64,000 bases of DNA, taken from NCBI RefSeq assembly GCF_026107515.2, contig NZ_JAPCHW010000004.1, positions 248,001 to 312,000 of the forward strand. The letters run 5' to 3'. Position numbers and translations under genes: made by a program. Of this stretch, positions 7,922-16,711 are shown piece after piece (the first letter of the stretch is position 1; each line of letters starts with the position of its first letter). The stretch is from Glutamicibacter sp. MNS18 (GTDB lineage Bacteria; Actinomycetota; Actinomycetes; Actinomycetales; Micrococcaceae). The notes under the pieces are model-generated. The model had not been told where the DNA came from. It saw only the letters and a list, made by a program, of their open reading frames with translations, and did not search any database.

Positions 7922-9270
7922 ACGCGGCCCAGATATTCAAGCTCCCCGATCTGGGGGAGGGGTTGACCGAATCCGAGGTCCTGAACTGGAAAATCAGGGT
8001 CGGCCAACGGGTCGAGCTGAACCAGGTGATCGCCGAAGTGGAAACCGCCAAGGCGGTGGTGGAACTGCCATCACCCTATGCCGGCGTGGTGGAACAGCTT
8101 CATGCCGAGGCCGGTGAGGTGGTTCCGGTGGGAAGTCCCTTGGTGACCTTTGCCGACAGGCAAGATCCTGGCCAACCCGCTGGCTCCGGGCCGGCCCCGG
8201 CCAAACGCACACCAACCCTGGTGGGTTACGGGGCCGAACCGTCCACCGGCCAGCGACCGGTACGCAGGGCCCGTCGCGGTGCCGCGGCGCCCACGAGCTC
8301 GCGGTCAGGCGCCGAGCCGGTGCTACCCGGACCCGCGGACCGGGGCCGAGCGCAGGCTCCGGATTCGCCGAGACGAAGTACCGTGCCGCGTAGCACGCCG
8401 CCGGTGCGGAAGTTCGCCCGGGACCACGGCGTTGACCTGGCCACCATTCGCGGCACCGGACGTGACGGGCTCATCGTCCGTGCAGATGTCCAGGCGGCCC
8501 TGGATGCCGCGACAAGCGGAACCACCGGCCGGTCTCAGGAGTCCACACCGCCGTCGCCGGTGTCGGGGGACGGGGACCGGGTGGTCAAGCTCAGCGCGGT
8601 GCGCCGCGCCACCGCCAAGGCCATGGTCGAATCGGCCTTCACCGCACCGCACGCCACCGAGTTCCTGACGGTGGATGTCACCGCGTCCCTGGACCTGCTG
8701 GAACGCCTTCGCGACCACCGCAGCCTGCGCGGACAGCACGTGAACTTCACGACACTGCTGGCGCTGGTGGTGACCAGGCTCCTGGGAACGCATCGGGCCC
8801 TGAACTCCAGCTGGGACGGCGCCAACGACCAGATCATCGAACACGGTTCGGTAAACCTGGGCATGGCGGTCTCCACCGAGCGTGGCCTGCTGGTCCCCGT
8901 GGTAGCAGGAGCCCACAGAATGGGTTTGGGGCAATTGGCCCAGGAACTGTCCAACATCATCGAACACGGACGCGCCGGAACACTGAGCCCGCAACAGCTC
9001 GGTGGTGGCACATTCTCGATCACTAATGTGGGGGTCTTCGGCATCGACGCGGGAACCCCGATCCTGCCCCCGGGACAGTCTGCGATCCTGGCAGTGGGCC
9101 AGATCAAGCGCCGTCCCTGGGAATACCAGGGGGAACTGGCCCTGCGCCATACCGCGACCCTGGCCTTGTCCTTTGACCACCGGCTGATCGACGGGAAGGA
9201 AGGCAGCGAGTTCCTGGCTGATCTGGGACATGTCCTGGAGAACCCGGGGATGGTCAATCTCTTCCTGTAG
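7918..9270 (+). CDS. bkdC: Dihydrolipoamide acyltransferase (E2) of the 2-oxoacid dehydrogenase complex
   Basis: A 450-residue E2 with one lipoyl domain (1-80; lipoylated Lys about 45 in EVETAKAVVE), a long Pro/Arg/Ala-rich linker, a peripheral subunit-binding domain (about 160-195; RKFARDHGVDLATIRGTG) and the catalytic acyltransferase domain (about 215-450) ending with the active-site motif FDHRLIDG. It transfers the acyl group from E1 to CoA. Its start overlaps the E1beta stop. The last gene of the operon; the E3 lipoamide dehydrogenase must be encoded elsewhere. The short sequence ATCACGTGAT just after the stop (9287-9296) is a small palindrome of unknown role. Confidence 0.92.
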   Translation: MNAAQIFKLPDLGEGLTESEVLNWKIRVGQRVELNQVIAEVETAKAVVELPSPYAGVVEQLHAEAGEVVPVGSPLVTFADRQDPGQPAGSGPAPAKRTPTLVGYGAEPSTGQRPVRRARRGAAAPTSSRSGAEPVLPGPADRGRAQAPDSPRRSTVPRSTPPVRKFARDHGVDLATIRGTGRDGLIVRADVQAALDAATSGTTGRSQESTPPSPVSGDGDRVVKLSAVRRATAKAMVESAFTAPHATEFLTVDVTASLDLLERLRDHRSLRGQHVNFTTLLALVVTRLLGTHRALNSSWDGANDQIIEHGSVNLGMAVSTERGLLVPVVAGAHRMGLGQLAQELSNIIEHGRAGTLSPQQLGGGTFSITNVGVFGIDAGTPILPPGQSAILAVGQIKRRPWEYQGELALRHTATLALSFDHRLIDGKEGSEFLADLGHVLENPGMVNLFL

Positions 9271-9388
9271 CGAATCGTGACCGTATATCACGTGATCCTG
9301 CCGTTTGGGTGGGTGAGTGGACACAAACATGTCCGCAACCGGAGTGTAACCACCCGGAAATCCACTGACAGGCCAGTGATGAATTGCC

Positions 9389-9428
9389 ACCAAGACACCG
9401 GAAATCCCACTGGGACCGGTGTCTTGGT
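9389..9428 (+). terminator. Terminator-like hairpin after the bkd operon
   Basis: A 13-bp perfect stem (9389-9401 with 9416-9428, starting ACCAAGACACCGG) with a 14-nt loop that can itself fold (TCCCA/TGGGA). There is no clear T-tract. It lies 119 bp after the E2 stop. Confidence 0.6.
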
Positions 9429-9793
9429 CGTTAACCACGGCAAAATTCAAGAAATGCTTCGCATTTTGACCCCGTGAAATAAGTGTTGCAGAAATGTTAT
9501 AAAGCGAATGTTTGACGTCTAGATGCGATCGACGGTTTCCCATTGATTTTTCCCAATGTGAAAGAGATCCTTGAGTTTCCGGGGATGCGAGACCTGCGCC
9601 ACGAAACCGGGGAGTAACTTATCGATGTGACACTTCGTTATCAGTGCCCCGACTCAGCGAATCTGAAACGCATTCTTTATATCCAAGGCTCCAAAAAACC
9701 GCTAGTCTAGTGCCCAACGGGATACTTCATGTGATGTATTCCACAAGGAACCCCGGTTCTCAACCCATATGACCGAACACTCAAGGAGGCGAA
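9429..9793. other. Long leader/promoter region of the peptide importer
   Basis: 365 bp without a gene, noticeably more AT-rich than its surroundings. It holds a short dyad (CATTG at 9541 with CAATG at 9554), the Crp-like site at 9730-9745 and a strong SD (AAGGAGG, 9783-9789). I cannot assign a promoter with confidence and see no riboswitch that I recognise. Confidence 0.5.
9730..9745 (+). promoter_or_regulatory. Crp/GlxR-like site upstream of the peptide importer
   Basis: TGTGA TGTATT CCACA matches the TGTGA-N6-TCACA consensus at nine of ten positions. It ends 48 bp before the start codon of the substrate-binding protein. Regulation is inferred. Confidence 0.5.
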
Positions 9794-11590
9794 ATGCGGT
9801 TTCAGCGCGTTTCGAAGGCCGTAGCGCTTGGCGCTGTTTTGGCCCTGTCCATCACTGCTTGCTCCCCGGGCGGCACTGACGCCCCGGAGCCCGGCGAAGC
9901 CACCGAAACCCAGAATGGCGGCGGTACCGAGGCCACCACCACCGGCCTGGCAGACCTCGGCGACATCACCACCAAGGACGACACCATCAGTGTCTCGGTG
10001 GGTGCGCCGGAGTTCATCAGCTACAACGGCTTCACTCCGCAGACCTATTCGACCTACAACTCGGCAATCACCGACCGGATGTTCGTTGGGTTCTCCTACT
10101 TCGGCACCGACGGCCAGGTCTACCCGAACGAGGAGTTGGGAACCTTCGAGAAGGTCAGCGATGATCCGCTGACGGTGGAATACACCATCAACGAGGACGC
10201 TGTCTGGTCGGATGGCACCCCGATCACCGTGGCTGACGCCGTATTGGCCTGGGCGGTGCAGAACACCAATCTCTCCGATGGCGATTCACCGCTGTTCAAC
10301 TCGGTCTCGCAGGATCTGGGTGACACTGTTCCCAACGGTCCTGAAGGAGATGCCTCGGGCAAGACCTTCTCCGTGGTCTTCACCGATCCGGATCCGGACT
10401 GGCAGATCCAGACCTGGATGCTGCACCCGGCCCATGTGGTCGCCGAACAGGGCGGCCTGTCGCTGGACGAGTTCGTTGAAGCCGCTCGCAGTGGCGACTC
10501 GGACGCGCTGAAGGACGCCGCGGAGTTCTGGAACACCGGCTGGGTTACCGACCCGGGAACCTTGCCGGATGAAGAGCTGATGCCGGTTTCCGGTCCGTAT
10601 AAGCTCTCCAGCTGGCAGGCTGGCGAATCGGTGACCATTGAGGCCAATGAGGCGTACTACGGTACACCGGCAGCCACCAAGAACATCACCTTCCGCTTCT
10701 CGGCCGACAACACCATGGTGCAGTCGCTGCAGAACCAGGACCTGAACGTCATTGCCCCGCAGCCAACTGTGGACACGCTGACGCAGCTTGAGGCCCTGGG
10801 TGACGCGGTAGTGATCCACCAGGGTGACACCCTGACCTGGGAGCACCTGGACTTCAACTTCGTTGACGGCAACGTGATGAACAGCCTGGAACTGCGTACG
10901 GCTTTCGCCAAGTGCGTTCCACGCCAGGACATTGTGGACAACCTGATCAAGCCGCTGAACCCGGATGCACAGGTCATGAATGCCCGCGAAGTCTTCCCCT
11001 TCCAGGAGAACTACGAGGAAGTTGTCGCGGCAGCCTATGACGGCCGCTTCGACGAGGTGGACATCGAGGGCGCCAAGACCATCCTGGAGGAACAGGATGC
11101 AGTGGGCACCGAGGTTCGCATCGGCTACTCGGCACCGAACGAACGCCGCACCAACCAGGTGGCACAGATCAAGTCGTCCTGTGACGAAGCCGGCTTCAAC
11201 ATTGTCGATGCTGGTGACCCGCAGTTCTTCGCACCAGGTGGCACCCAGGAACGCGGTGACTACGAAGTAGCACTGTTCGCTTGGGCAGGTTCGGGCCAGA
11301 TCGCCTCGGGTCAGAACATCTACTCGACCGGCAAGCCGCAGAACTACGGTCAGTTCTCCAACGAAGCCGTAGATGCCGAATGGGCCACCCTGGCTGCCTC
11401 GCTGGATCCAGCGGTGCACCTGGAGCAGATCAAGAAGATCGAGAAGTTGCTGTGGGATGAGCTGTACGGCATCCCGGTCTTCGCCCACCCAGGTCTGGAC
11501 GCCTCGAGCTCCGACATCGAAAATGTCCGCTTCACCGCGACCCAGAACGGCATCGTATGGAATGCCGAGCAGTGGCTGCGAGCAGAGTAG
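9794..11590 (+). CDS. ABC transporter substrate-binding lipoprotein, peptide/nickel family (SBP_bac_5)
   Basis: A 598-residue extracytoplasmic binding protein. The signal peptide ends in the lipobox SITAC (Cys about 23), so it is lipid-anchored; an acidic, Thr/Glu/Gly-rich linker follows. The mature part has the SBP family-5 features: EYTINEDAVWSDGTPITVADAV, PVSGPYKLSSW and, near the end, LLWDELYGIPVFAHP. An optimal SD (AAGGAGG) precedes the ATG by 4 bp. It is the first gene of an operon with two permeases and a double ATPase; a hairpin after it probably lets it be made in excess. Oligopeptides are the likely ligand, but other family-5 substrates are possible. Confidence 0.93.
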   Translation: MRFQRVSKAVALGAVLALSITACSPGGTDAPEPGEATETQNGGGTEATTTGLADLGDITTKDDTISVSVGAPEFISYNGFTPQTYSTYNSAITDRMFVGFSYFGTDGQVYPNEELGTFEKVSDDPLTVEYTINEDAVWSDGTPITVADAVLAWAVQNTNLSDGDSPLFNSVSQDLGDTVPNGPEGDASGKTFSVVFTDPDPDWQIQTWMLHPAHVVAEQGGLSLDEFVEAARSGDSDALKDAAEFWNTGWVTDPGTLPDEELMPVSGPYKLSSWQAGESVTIEANEAYYGTPAATKNITFRFSADNTMVQSLQNQDLNVIAPQPTVDTLTQLEALGDAVVIHQGDTLTWEHLDFNFVDGNVMNSLELRTAFAKCVPRQDIVDNLIKPLNPDAQVMNAREVFPFQENYEEVVAAAYDGRFDEVDIEGAKTILEEQDAVGTEVRIGYSAPNERRTNQVAQIKSSCDEAGFNIVDAGDPQFFAPGGTQERGDYEVALFAWAGSGQIASGQNIYSTGKPQNYGQFSNEAVDAEWATLAASLDPAVHLEQIKKIEKLLWDELYGIPVFAHPGLDASSSDIENVRFTATQNGIVWNAEQWLRAE

Positions 11591-11628
11591 TTTCCGCAAG
11601 AAACTAACTGACTCCAACCGGTGAACGC

Positions 11629-11662
11629 CTGTGGGGCCCGATCCATCGGTCGGGCCCCACAG
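11629..11662 (+). terminator. Intercistronic hairpin between binding protein and permease genes
   Basis: A 13-bp perfect stem (11629-11641 with 11650-11662, starting CTGTGGGGCCCGA) with an 8-nt loop and no T-tract. It probably acts as a partial terminator or RNA-stability element that raises binding protein over permease. Confidence 0.65.
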
Positions 11663-11732
11663 CATGTCCAGAGCCCGCGCACATCCGGGTTGTGGCGCGT
11701 TGACGGTGACGTAGAGAGTAGGTAAACACACC

Positions 11733-13250
11733 GTGCTGAAATTCATCCTCAAACGACTGGGCTCCGCCTTGGGCGTCCTGTTGGCGGCCTCGCTGCTGCT
11801 GTATGTCCTGGTCATCAACTCGGGGGATCCGCTGGCGGATCTGCGAGAATCGAATGCCGATAACCGCGAATACCTGATGGAGCAACGCATCGGGTACATG
11901 GAACTGGACCAGCCCTGGTACGCCAGGTACTGGGGATGGCTCAGCGGAGCGTCCAAATGCCTGATCGGACAGTGCGATCTGGGCCGGAACATCAACGGCA
12001 TCGAGGTCTCCGGCCTGTTGGCCAATGCGGCCGCCTCCACCTTGAGGCTGGTGCTCCTGGCCACCATCATCGCCGCGATCCTGGGTATCGCCATCGGCGT
12101 GCTCACCGCGGTGCGCCAGTACTCCGGCTTGGATTACATCGTCACCTTCCTGACCTTCCTGTTCTTCTCGCTGCCGGTCTTCTGGGCCGCGGTGTTGCTG
12201 AAGAACTACATGGCGATCGAGTTCAACGACTGGCTCGTCGCACCCGACATATCCCTGACCACATCGATAGTTATCGGTGTAGTGGCCGGCCTGGTTATGC
12301 AGATGCTGCTGGCCGGATCCCTTAAGCGACGCGCTTTGACGTTCGTGGTCACCGCCGCCTTCGTGCCCTTGATGCTGCAGTACTCCCTCTGGCTGAATTT
12401 CTACCGGTACCCGCAAATGGGGCCGGCCGTGATCGTTGTGCTCACCGCGCTGCTGGCGTTGAGCGTCACTGCCATGAGTGTGGGGCTCAAGGAACGCCGG
12501 GTGCTTGTCCCGGCATTGATCACCGTGGTCCTGGTGCTTGGCATGTACTACGCGACCTTCAACCTGATGCTTGATCCGAATGCCTGGATCCTGGTTGTCG
12601 GCCTGATCCTGGCGGTGGGGATTCCCGCTGTCATCGGCAAGCTGATGGGTGGCCGACTAAGCAAGATGGCCATGGGCTTGGCTGCCGTAGTCGGATTCAC
12701 CGGTGCCAGCCTGACCCTGATCGATCACCTGTTCCGCGCCTGGCCGGGTTTCCTGCAGATCAAGTCGCGACCGATCTCCACCATCGGCTCCTCCACACCC
12801 AACCTGCAGGGCGGATTCTGGGACCATTTCCTGGATAACGCCACCCAGTTGCTGTTGCCCACCATCCTGCTGGCGATCATCTCGCTGGCCAGCTACTCGC
12901 GGTACACCCGCTCCTCGATGCTGGAAGTGCAGCAGCAGGACTACATCCGCACCGCTCGCTCCAAGGGCCTGGCCGAGCGCACCGTGATCTTCCGCCACGC
13001 CTTCCGCAATGCGCTGATCCCGATCGCCACCATTGCCGCCTTCGACTTCGCCGGCCTGATCGGTGGAGCGGTGATTACCGAGACGGTCTTCGGTTGGAAG
13101 GGCATGGGTGAAATGTTCACCACTGGTCTGAACAATGTTGACCCGAACCCGGTGATGGCCTTCTTCCTGGTGACCGGTAGTGCCGCGATCCTGTTCAACC
13201 TGTTGGCCGACATTGTGTACGCGCTGCTCGACCCGCGGATCAGGGTCTAG
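11733..13250 (+). CDS. ABC transporter permease, DppB-like, with an extra membrane insertion
   Basis: A 505-residue permease starting with GTG (MLKFILKRLGSALGVLL). The N-terminal and C-terminal parts match the DppB/OppB type: first helix, a periplasmic segment, LRLVLLATIIAAILG, and near the end the EAA loop (YIRTARSKGLAERTV then FRHAFRNALIPI) that contacts the ATPase. Usual DppB proteins are about 310-340 residues. The excess is an insertion at roughly residues 170-335 holding about five additional hydrophobic helices, placed between family helices 3 and 4. The next gene is the partner DppC-like permease. Confidence 0.9.
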   Translation: MLKFILKRLGSALGVLLAASLLLYVLVINSGDPLADLRESNADNREYLMEQRIGYMELDQPWYARYWGWLSGASKCLIGQCDLGRNINGIEVSGLLANAAASTLRLVLLATIIAAILGIAIGVLTAVRQYSGLDYIVTFLTFLFFSLPVFWAAVLLKNYMAIEFNDWLVAPDISLTTSIVIGVVAGLVMQMLLAGSLKRRALTFVVTAAFVPLMLQYSLWLNFYRYPQMGPAVIVVLTALLALSVTAMSVGLKERRVLVPALITVVLVLGMYYATFNLMLDPNAWILVVGLILAVGIPAVIGKLMGGRLSKMAMGLAAVVGFTGASLTLIDHLFRAWPGFLQIKSRPISTIGSSTPNLQGGFWDHFLDNATQLLLPTILLAIISLASYSRYTRSSMLEVQQQDYIRTARSKGLAERTVIFRHAFRNALIPIATIAAFDFAGLIGGAVITETVFGWKGMGEMFTTGLNNVDPNPVMAFFLVTGSAAILFNLLADIVYALLDPRIRV

Positions 13251-13303
13251 TGATGAATCATGGCGAAACACAAGAATTCCGCGTGGGACACTAAGGACAC
13301 ACG

Positions 13304-14347
13304 ATGAGTAATACCAACGATAAGATGCCCGAGCAGCTCACCTCGATCGCGGAGGTCGAGGATGCCAGGCTTGCGCGGCAGGAAGAAAAGTCCAAGAGCC
13401 AGGGACGAATCGTCTTTGAACGCTTCATCAAGCACAAGCCGGCGATGATCTCCTCGGCCGTGCTGGTGATCATTACCGTGGTGGCTTTCACCTCCATCGG
13501 ATACGGCCCGCTACCGGGATGGTGGGATAAGTCCTACCTGGCCGCCGGCCAAGTGGTTGATGGCGGCAGGCCGACCATGAGCCTGTGGCCCACGTGGCTT
13601 GGCGGCAGCGGATTCGCGATCGGTGAGCACCCCTTCGGCCAGGATTCCATCGGCAAGGACTACTTCGCCCTGGTCATGAACGGAACCCAGAAGTCCATCA
13701 TCATCGGTGTGGTCGTCGGTCTGGTGGCCACCTTCATCGGTGCGGTCATCGGCGCGGTGGCCGGCTACTTCCGCGGGTGGGTCGACGAGATCCTGATGCG
13801 CATGACGGACCTGTTCATCGTGATCCCGCTGCTGGTGCTGGCTGCCGTACTTGGCCAGATGGCCGGTGCCTCCTCGGGATCGATCATCACCTTGGCCTTG
13901 GTCCTGGGGCTGGTGACCTGGACCGGGCTGGCCCGCCTGGTACGAGGCGAGGTGCTGTCCCTGCGCGAACGGGAGTACGTGGCGGCAGCCCAGGCCATGG
14001 GCTCGCGCACCGGACGGGTGATCTTCAAGCACCTGCTGCCGAACACCATCGGCGTGATCGTGGTCAACGCCACCTTCGCGATCGCCGGCGCGATCCTGCT
14101 GGAATCCTCGCTGTCCTTCCTGGGCTTCGGCGTGCAACCACCGGAATCCTCGCTGGGCCTGCTGATCAGCCAGTACCAGAACGCGTTTACCTCGCGACCA
14201 TGGCTCTTCTGGTGGCCGGGCATGATCATCGTGGCGATCGCCTTGAGCGTGAACTTCCTGGGCGACGGTTTGCGTGATGCGTTTGATCCGCGCCAGTCCT
14301 CCCGGCCACGCCGCCGCAAGCTGTCGCTGTTGAATCGAAAGGGCTAG
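13304..14347 (+). CDS. ABC transporter permease, DppC-like
   Basis: A 347-residue permease. A charged cytoplasmic N-terminus (about 1-45) precedes the first helix; the large periplasmic loop contains FGQDSIGKDYFALVMNGTQ, typical of the family, and the EAA loop is YVAAAQAMGSRTGRVIFKH. The end NFLGDGLRDAFDPR is the standard DppC C-terminus. It forms the membrane channel with the preceding permease. The ATPase gene starts 3 bp after its stop. Confidence 0.93.
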   Translation: MSNTNDKMPEQLTSIAEVEDARLARQEEKSKSQGRIVFERFIKHKPAMISSAVLVIITVVAFTSIGYGPLPGWWDKSYLAAGQVVDGGRPTMSLWPTWLGGSGFAIGEHPFGQDSIGKDYFALVMNGTQKSIIIGVVVGLVATFIGAVIGAVAGYFRGWVDEILMRMTDLFIVIPLLVLAAVLGQMAGASSGSIITLALVLGLVTWTGLARLVRGEVLSLREREYVAAAQAMGSRTGRVIFKHLLPNTIGVIVVNATFAIAGAILLESSLSFLGFGVQPPESSLGLLISQYQNAFTSRPWLFWWPGMIIVAIALSVNFLGDGLRDAFDPRQSSRPRRRKLSLLNRKG

Positions 14348-14350
14348 GTC

Positions 14351-16030
14351 ATGAGCACCGAAGCAACCGAGAATTTTGCACTGAGCTTCCAGGACCTGAA
14401 GGTCACATTCGAAACCGAGGCACGAGATGTGCAAGCGGTGAAGGGACTGAGCCTGCAGGTACGCCCCGGTGAAGTGGTGGCGCTGGTCGGCGAGTCCGGG
14501 TCCGGCAAATCGGTGACCTCCACCGCGGCCATGGGCCTGCTGCCAGGCAACGCGAATATCACCGGCGAGGCCCGCGTGGGCAATGTCAATGTGGTGGGCC
14601 TGGACAAGGGCAAGATGCGCAAGATGCGTGCCACCGATATCGCCATGGTGTTCCAGGAACCGATGACCGCACTGAACCCTGTGCTCACGGTGGAACGCCA
14701 GCTCACCGAGGCCCTGGAGCTGCACGGTATCGCCTATGGCAAGGAAGCCACCGCCCGCGCGGTGGAACTGTTGACCATGGTGGGTATCCCGCAACCGGAG
14801 AAGCGGATCAAGCAGTATCCGCACCAGTTCTCCGGTGGCCAGCGCCAGCGTATCGTGATCGCCATGGCGATCTCCTGCGACCCGAAGGTGATCATCGCCG
14901 ACGAACCGACTACGGCACTGGATGTCACGGTGCAGGCCGAGATCCTGGACCTGATGCGCGAGCTGAAGGACCGGCTGAACACCGGTATCCTGCTGATCAC
15001 CCACAATATGGGTGTTGTGGCCGATATGGCCGACAGGGTGGCCGTGATGTTCCAGGGCAATCTGGTGGAGACAGGCACCGTGGAACAGGTGCTGCTGAAA
15101 CCGGAACACGAATACACCCAACGCCTGCTGGCCGCGGTGCCGAAACTTGAACAAGTCGCGTTGACCACGACCGGTCTGGCCCATGACTCGATGACCGCTG
15201 CCAAGGATCGCGAGCTGGTACTCACTGCCAAGGACCTGGTCCTGGAGTACGACATGCGCGGCACCAAATACCGGGCGGTGGAAGGCGTGTCCTTCGATAT
15301 CGCCAAGGGCGAGGTGCTGGGTATCGTGGGTGAATCCGGTTCCGGCAAATCCACCGTGGCCAAGGCCGTCCTCGGCCTGCTGCCGGTGGCCGAAGGCAGC
15401 CTGCTGGTCAAGGGCAACAACTTGCCCAAGCTCTCTCCGCGTGAGGCACGCGAGGTACGCAAAACCATCGGGGTGATCTTCCAGGACCCGGCCGCCTCGC
15501 TGAACCCGCGGTTCCCCATCGGTGACTGCATTACCGAGCCCATGGTGGTGCATAAGGTAGGCAACAAGGCCTCACGGACCAAGCGTGCCCAGGAGCTGCT
15601 CGATGCGGTCAAGCTTCCACGGAATGTGATCAACCGCTACCCGCACGAACTGTCGGGTGGCCAGCGCCAGCGTATCTGTATTGCCCGGGCGCTGACCCTC
15701 AGCCCCGAGTTGCTGATCGCCGATGAGCCGACCAGTGCCCTGGACGTGTCGGTGCAGGCCGTGGTGCTGGAGATGCTCCAGGACCTGCAGCGTGATTTCA
15801 ACTTCGCGTGCCTGTTTGTCAGCCACGATCTGGCTGTGGTGGACATGCTGGCTGATTCGGTGGTTGTGATGCAAAACGGCAAGTCCGTGGAACAGGGGCG
15901 GGTCAAGGACGTATTGCATGCCCCGCAGCACGACTACACGCGTCGTCTGCTTGCCGCAGCGCCGGTTCCCGACCCGCATCAGCAGGCCGTGCGCCGTGAT
16001 GCCTGGCGAATCCTGAACAGCCAGAAGTAG
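14351..16030 (+). CDS. ABC transporter ATP-binding protein, fused DppD-DppF type
   Basis: A 559-residue protein with two complete ABC ATPase domains in one chain. Domain 1 has Walker A GESGSGKS (about 46), signature SGGQRQRI and Walker B VIIADEPTTALD; domain 2 has Walker A GESGSGKS (about 328), signature LSGGQRQRI and Walker B LLIADEPTSALD. Both end with the oligopeptide-transporter C-terminal extension (HEYTQRLLAAVP and HDYTRRLLAAAP). It energises the peptide importer encoded upstream; no separate second ATPase is needed. Last gene of the operon. Confidence 0.95.
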   Translation: MSTEATENFALSFQDLKVTFETEARDVQAVKGLSLQVRPGEVVALVGESGSGKSVTSTAAMGLLPGNANITGEARVGNVNVVGLDKGKMRKMRATDIAMVFQEPMTALNPVLTVERQLTEALELHGIAYGKEATARAVELLTMVGIPQPEKRIKQYPHQFSGGQRQRIVIAMAISCDPKVIIADEPTTALDVTVQAEILDLMRELKDRLNTGILLITHNMGVVADMADRVAVMFQGNLVETGTVEQVLLKPEHEYTQRLLAAVPKLEQVALTTTGLAHDSMTAAKDRELVLTAKDLVLEYDMRGTKYRAVEGVSFDIAKGEVLGIVGESGSGKSTVAKAVLGLLPVAEGSLLVKGNNLPKLSPREAREVRKTIGVIFQDPAASLNPRFPIGDCITEPMVVHKVGNKASRTKRAQELLDAVKLPRNVINRYPHELSGGQRQRICIARALTLSPELLIADEPTSALDVSVQAVVLEMLQDLQRDFNFACLFVSHDLAVVDMLADSVVVMQNGKSVEQGRVKDVLHAPQHDYTRRLLAAAPVPDPHQQAVRRDAWRILNSQK

Positions 16031-16045
16031 CCAGGCGGATAGACT

Positions 16046-16085
16046 CCTGCGGTGTCCTGGCCCTGGGGGGACGGGACACCGCAGG
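16046..16085 (+). terminator. Terminator hairpin after the peptide importer operon
   Basis: A 12-bp perfect stem (16046-16057 with 16074-16085, CCTGCGGTGTCC) with a 16-nt loop, 16 bp after the ATPase stop. No T-tract. Confidence 0.65.
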
Positions 16086-16120
16086 TAGCGGCCGAGGTAC
16101 GAATCGGTACCTGAGCCACG

Positions 16121-16164
16121 AATGGGGTGCCTCCTTGATCCATGGATCAAGGAGGCACCCCATT
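16121..16164. terminator. 44-bp perfect palindrome, bidirectional terminator
   Basis: Positions 16121-16164 read identically on both strands, centred on CCATGG, giving a stem of at least 20 bp with AATG/CATT ends that supply a short T-run in either direction. It separates the plus-strand importer operon from the convergent acetyltransferase gene, which stops 17 bp away. Confidence 0.85.
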
Positions 16165-16180
16165 TCGGTGTGGCGGAAGG

Positions 16181-16645
16181 CTAGTCCAACTGCATGATGT
16201 TTTCGGTGACAACCTGGGCGCGCGAGTTGGAGAAGACGTCTTCGGTACCCAACAGCTTGAAACCACGGCGTTCCAGGACCTTCAGCGAACCGACGTTGTC
16301 ATGGACGACGTGCGCAACCAGAGGGCGTTTGGTGTATTCAGCCAGGAATGCGTCCACGGCGCTGGTGGTAATGCCCTTGCCCCAGTACTTCGACGAGGTC
16401 CAGAAGGTGATTTCCGGAGTCTTCTCGTGCTCGAAAACCAGGATCGAGCCGGCGACTTCGCCTTCATGCTCAATGGTGCGCACAATGACCTTCGGGTCGC
16501 CGAGGATCGAGGACCAATGGTGATCGAATACCGACCGGTCAGAAGGATTGCGCGCCTGGTAGGCGGCCATCAGATTAGCCTCTGGTTCCTGCTGCTGGGC
16601 GAAGAAAACGTCGAGGTCAGAAGGGCGAACTTCACGTAGCTGCAC
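16181..16645 (-). CDS. GNAT-family N-acetyltransferase (RimJ/RimL-like)
   Basis: A 154-residue single-domain GNAT protein. The fold is visible as an N-terminal MQLREVRPSDLDVFF, a central strand VAGSILVFEH, the acetyl-CoA pyrophosphate loop YWGKGITTSAV, and the terminal VVHDNVGSLKVLERRGF that is typical of this superfamily. It would transfer an acetyl group from acetyl-CoA to an amino group on a small molecule or protein N-terminus; the substrate is unknown. It is monocistronic, convergent with the importer operon, and 66 bp from the TetR gene upstream. Confidence 0.88.
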   Translation of the reverse strand: MQLREVRPSDLDVFFAQQQEPEANLMAAYQARNPSDRSVFDHHWSSILGDPKVIVRTIEHEGEVAGSILVFEHEKTPEITFWTSSKYWGKGITTSAVDAFLAEYTKRPLVAHVVHDNVGSLKVLERRGFKLLGTEDVFSNSRAQVVTENIMQLD

Positions 16646-16711
16646 GGGAAAGGCCTTTCGTCTTGGAGTGTGGCTGCATCGGTCGATGCAGTTGAAAAGG
16701 GGCGTTTGGCA

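Noticed and set aside
9429-9793. Possible riboswitch in the long leader of the peptide importer
   Set aside because: No recognisable aptamer core or extended pairing; only short dyads are visible.
13511-15553. A 680-codon minus-strand open frame opposite the importer permease and ATPase genes
   Set aside because: Antisense of well-supported genes with no SD, motif or plausible composition.
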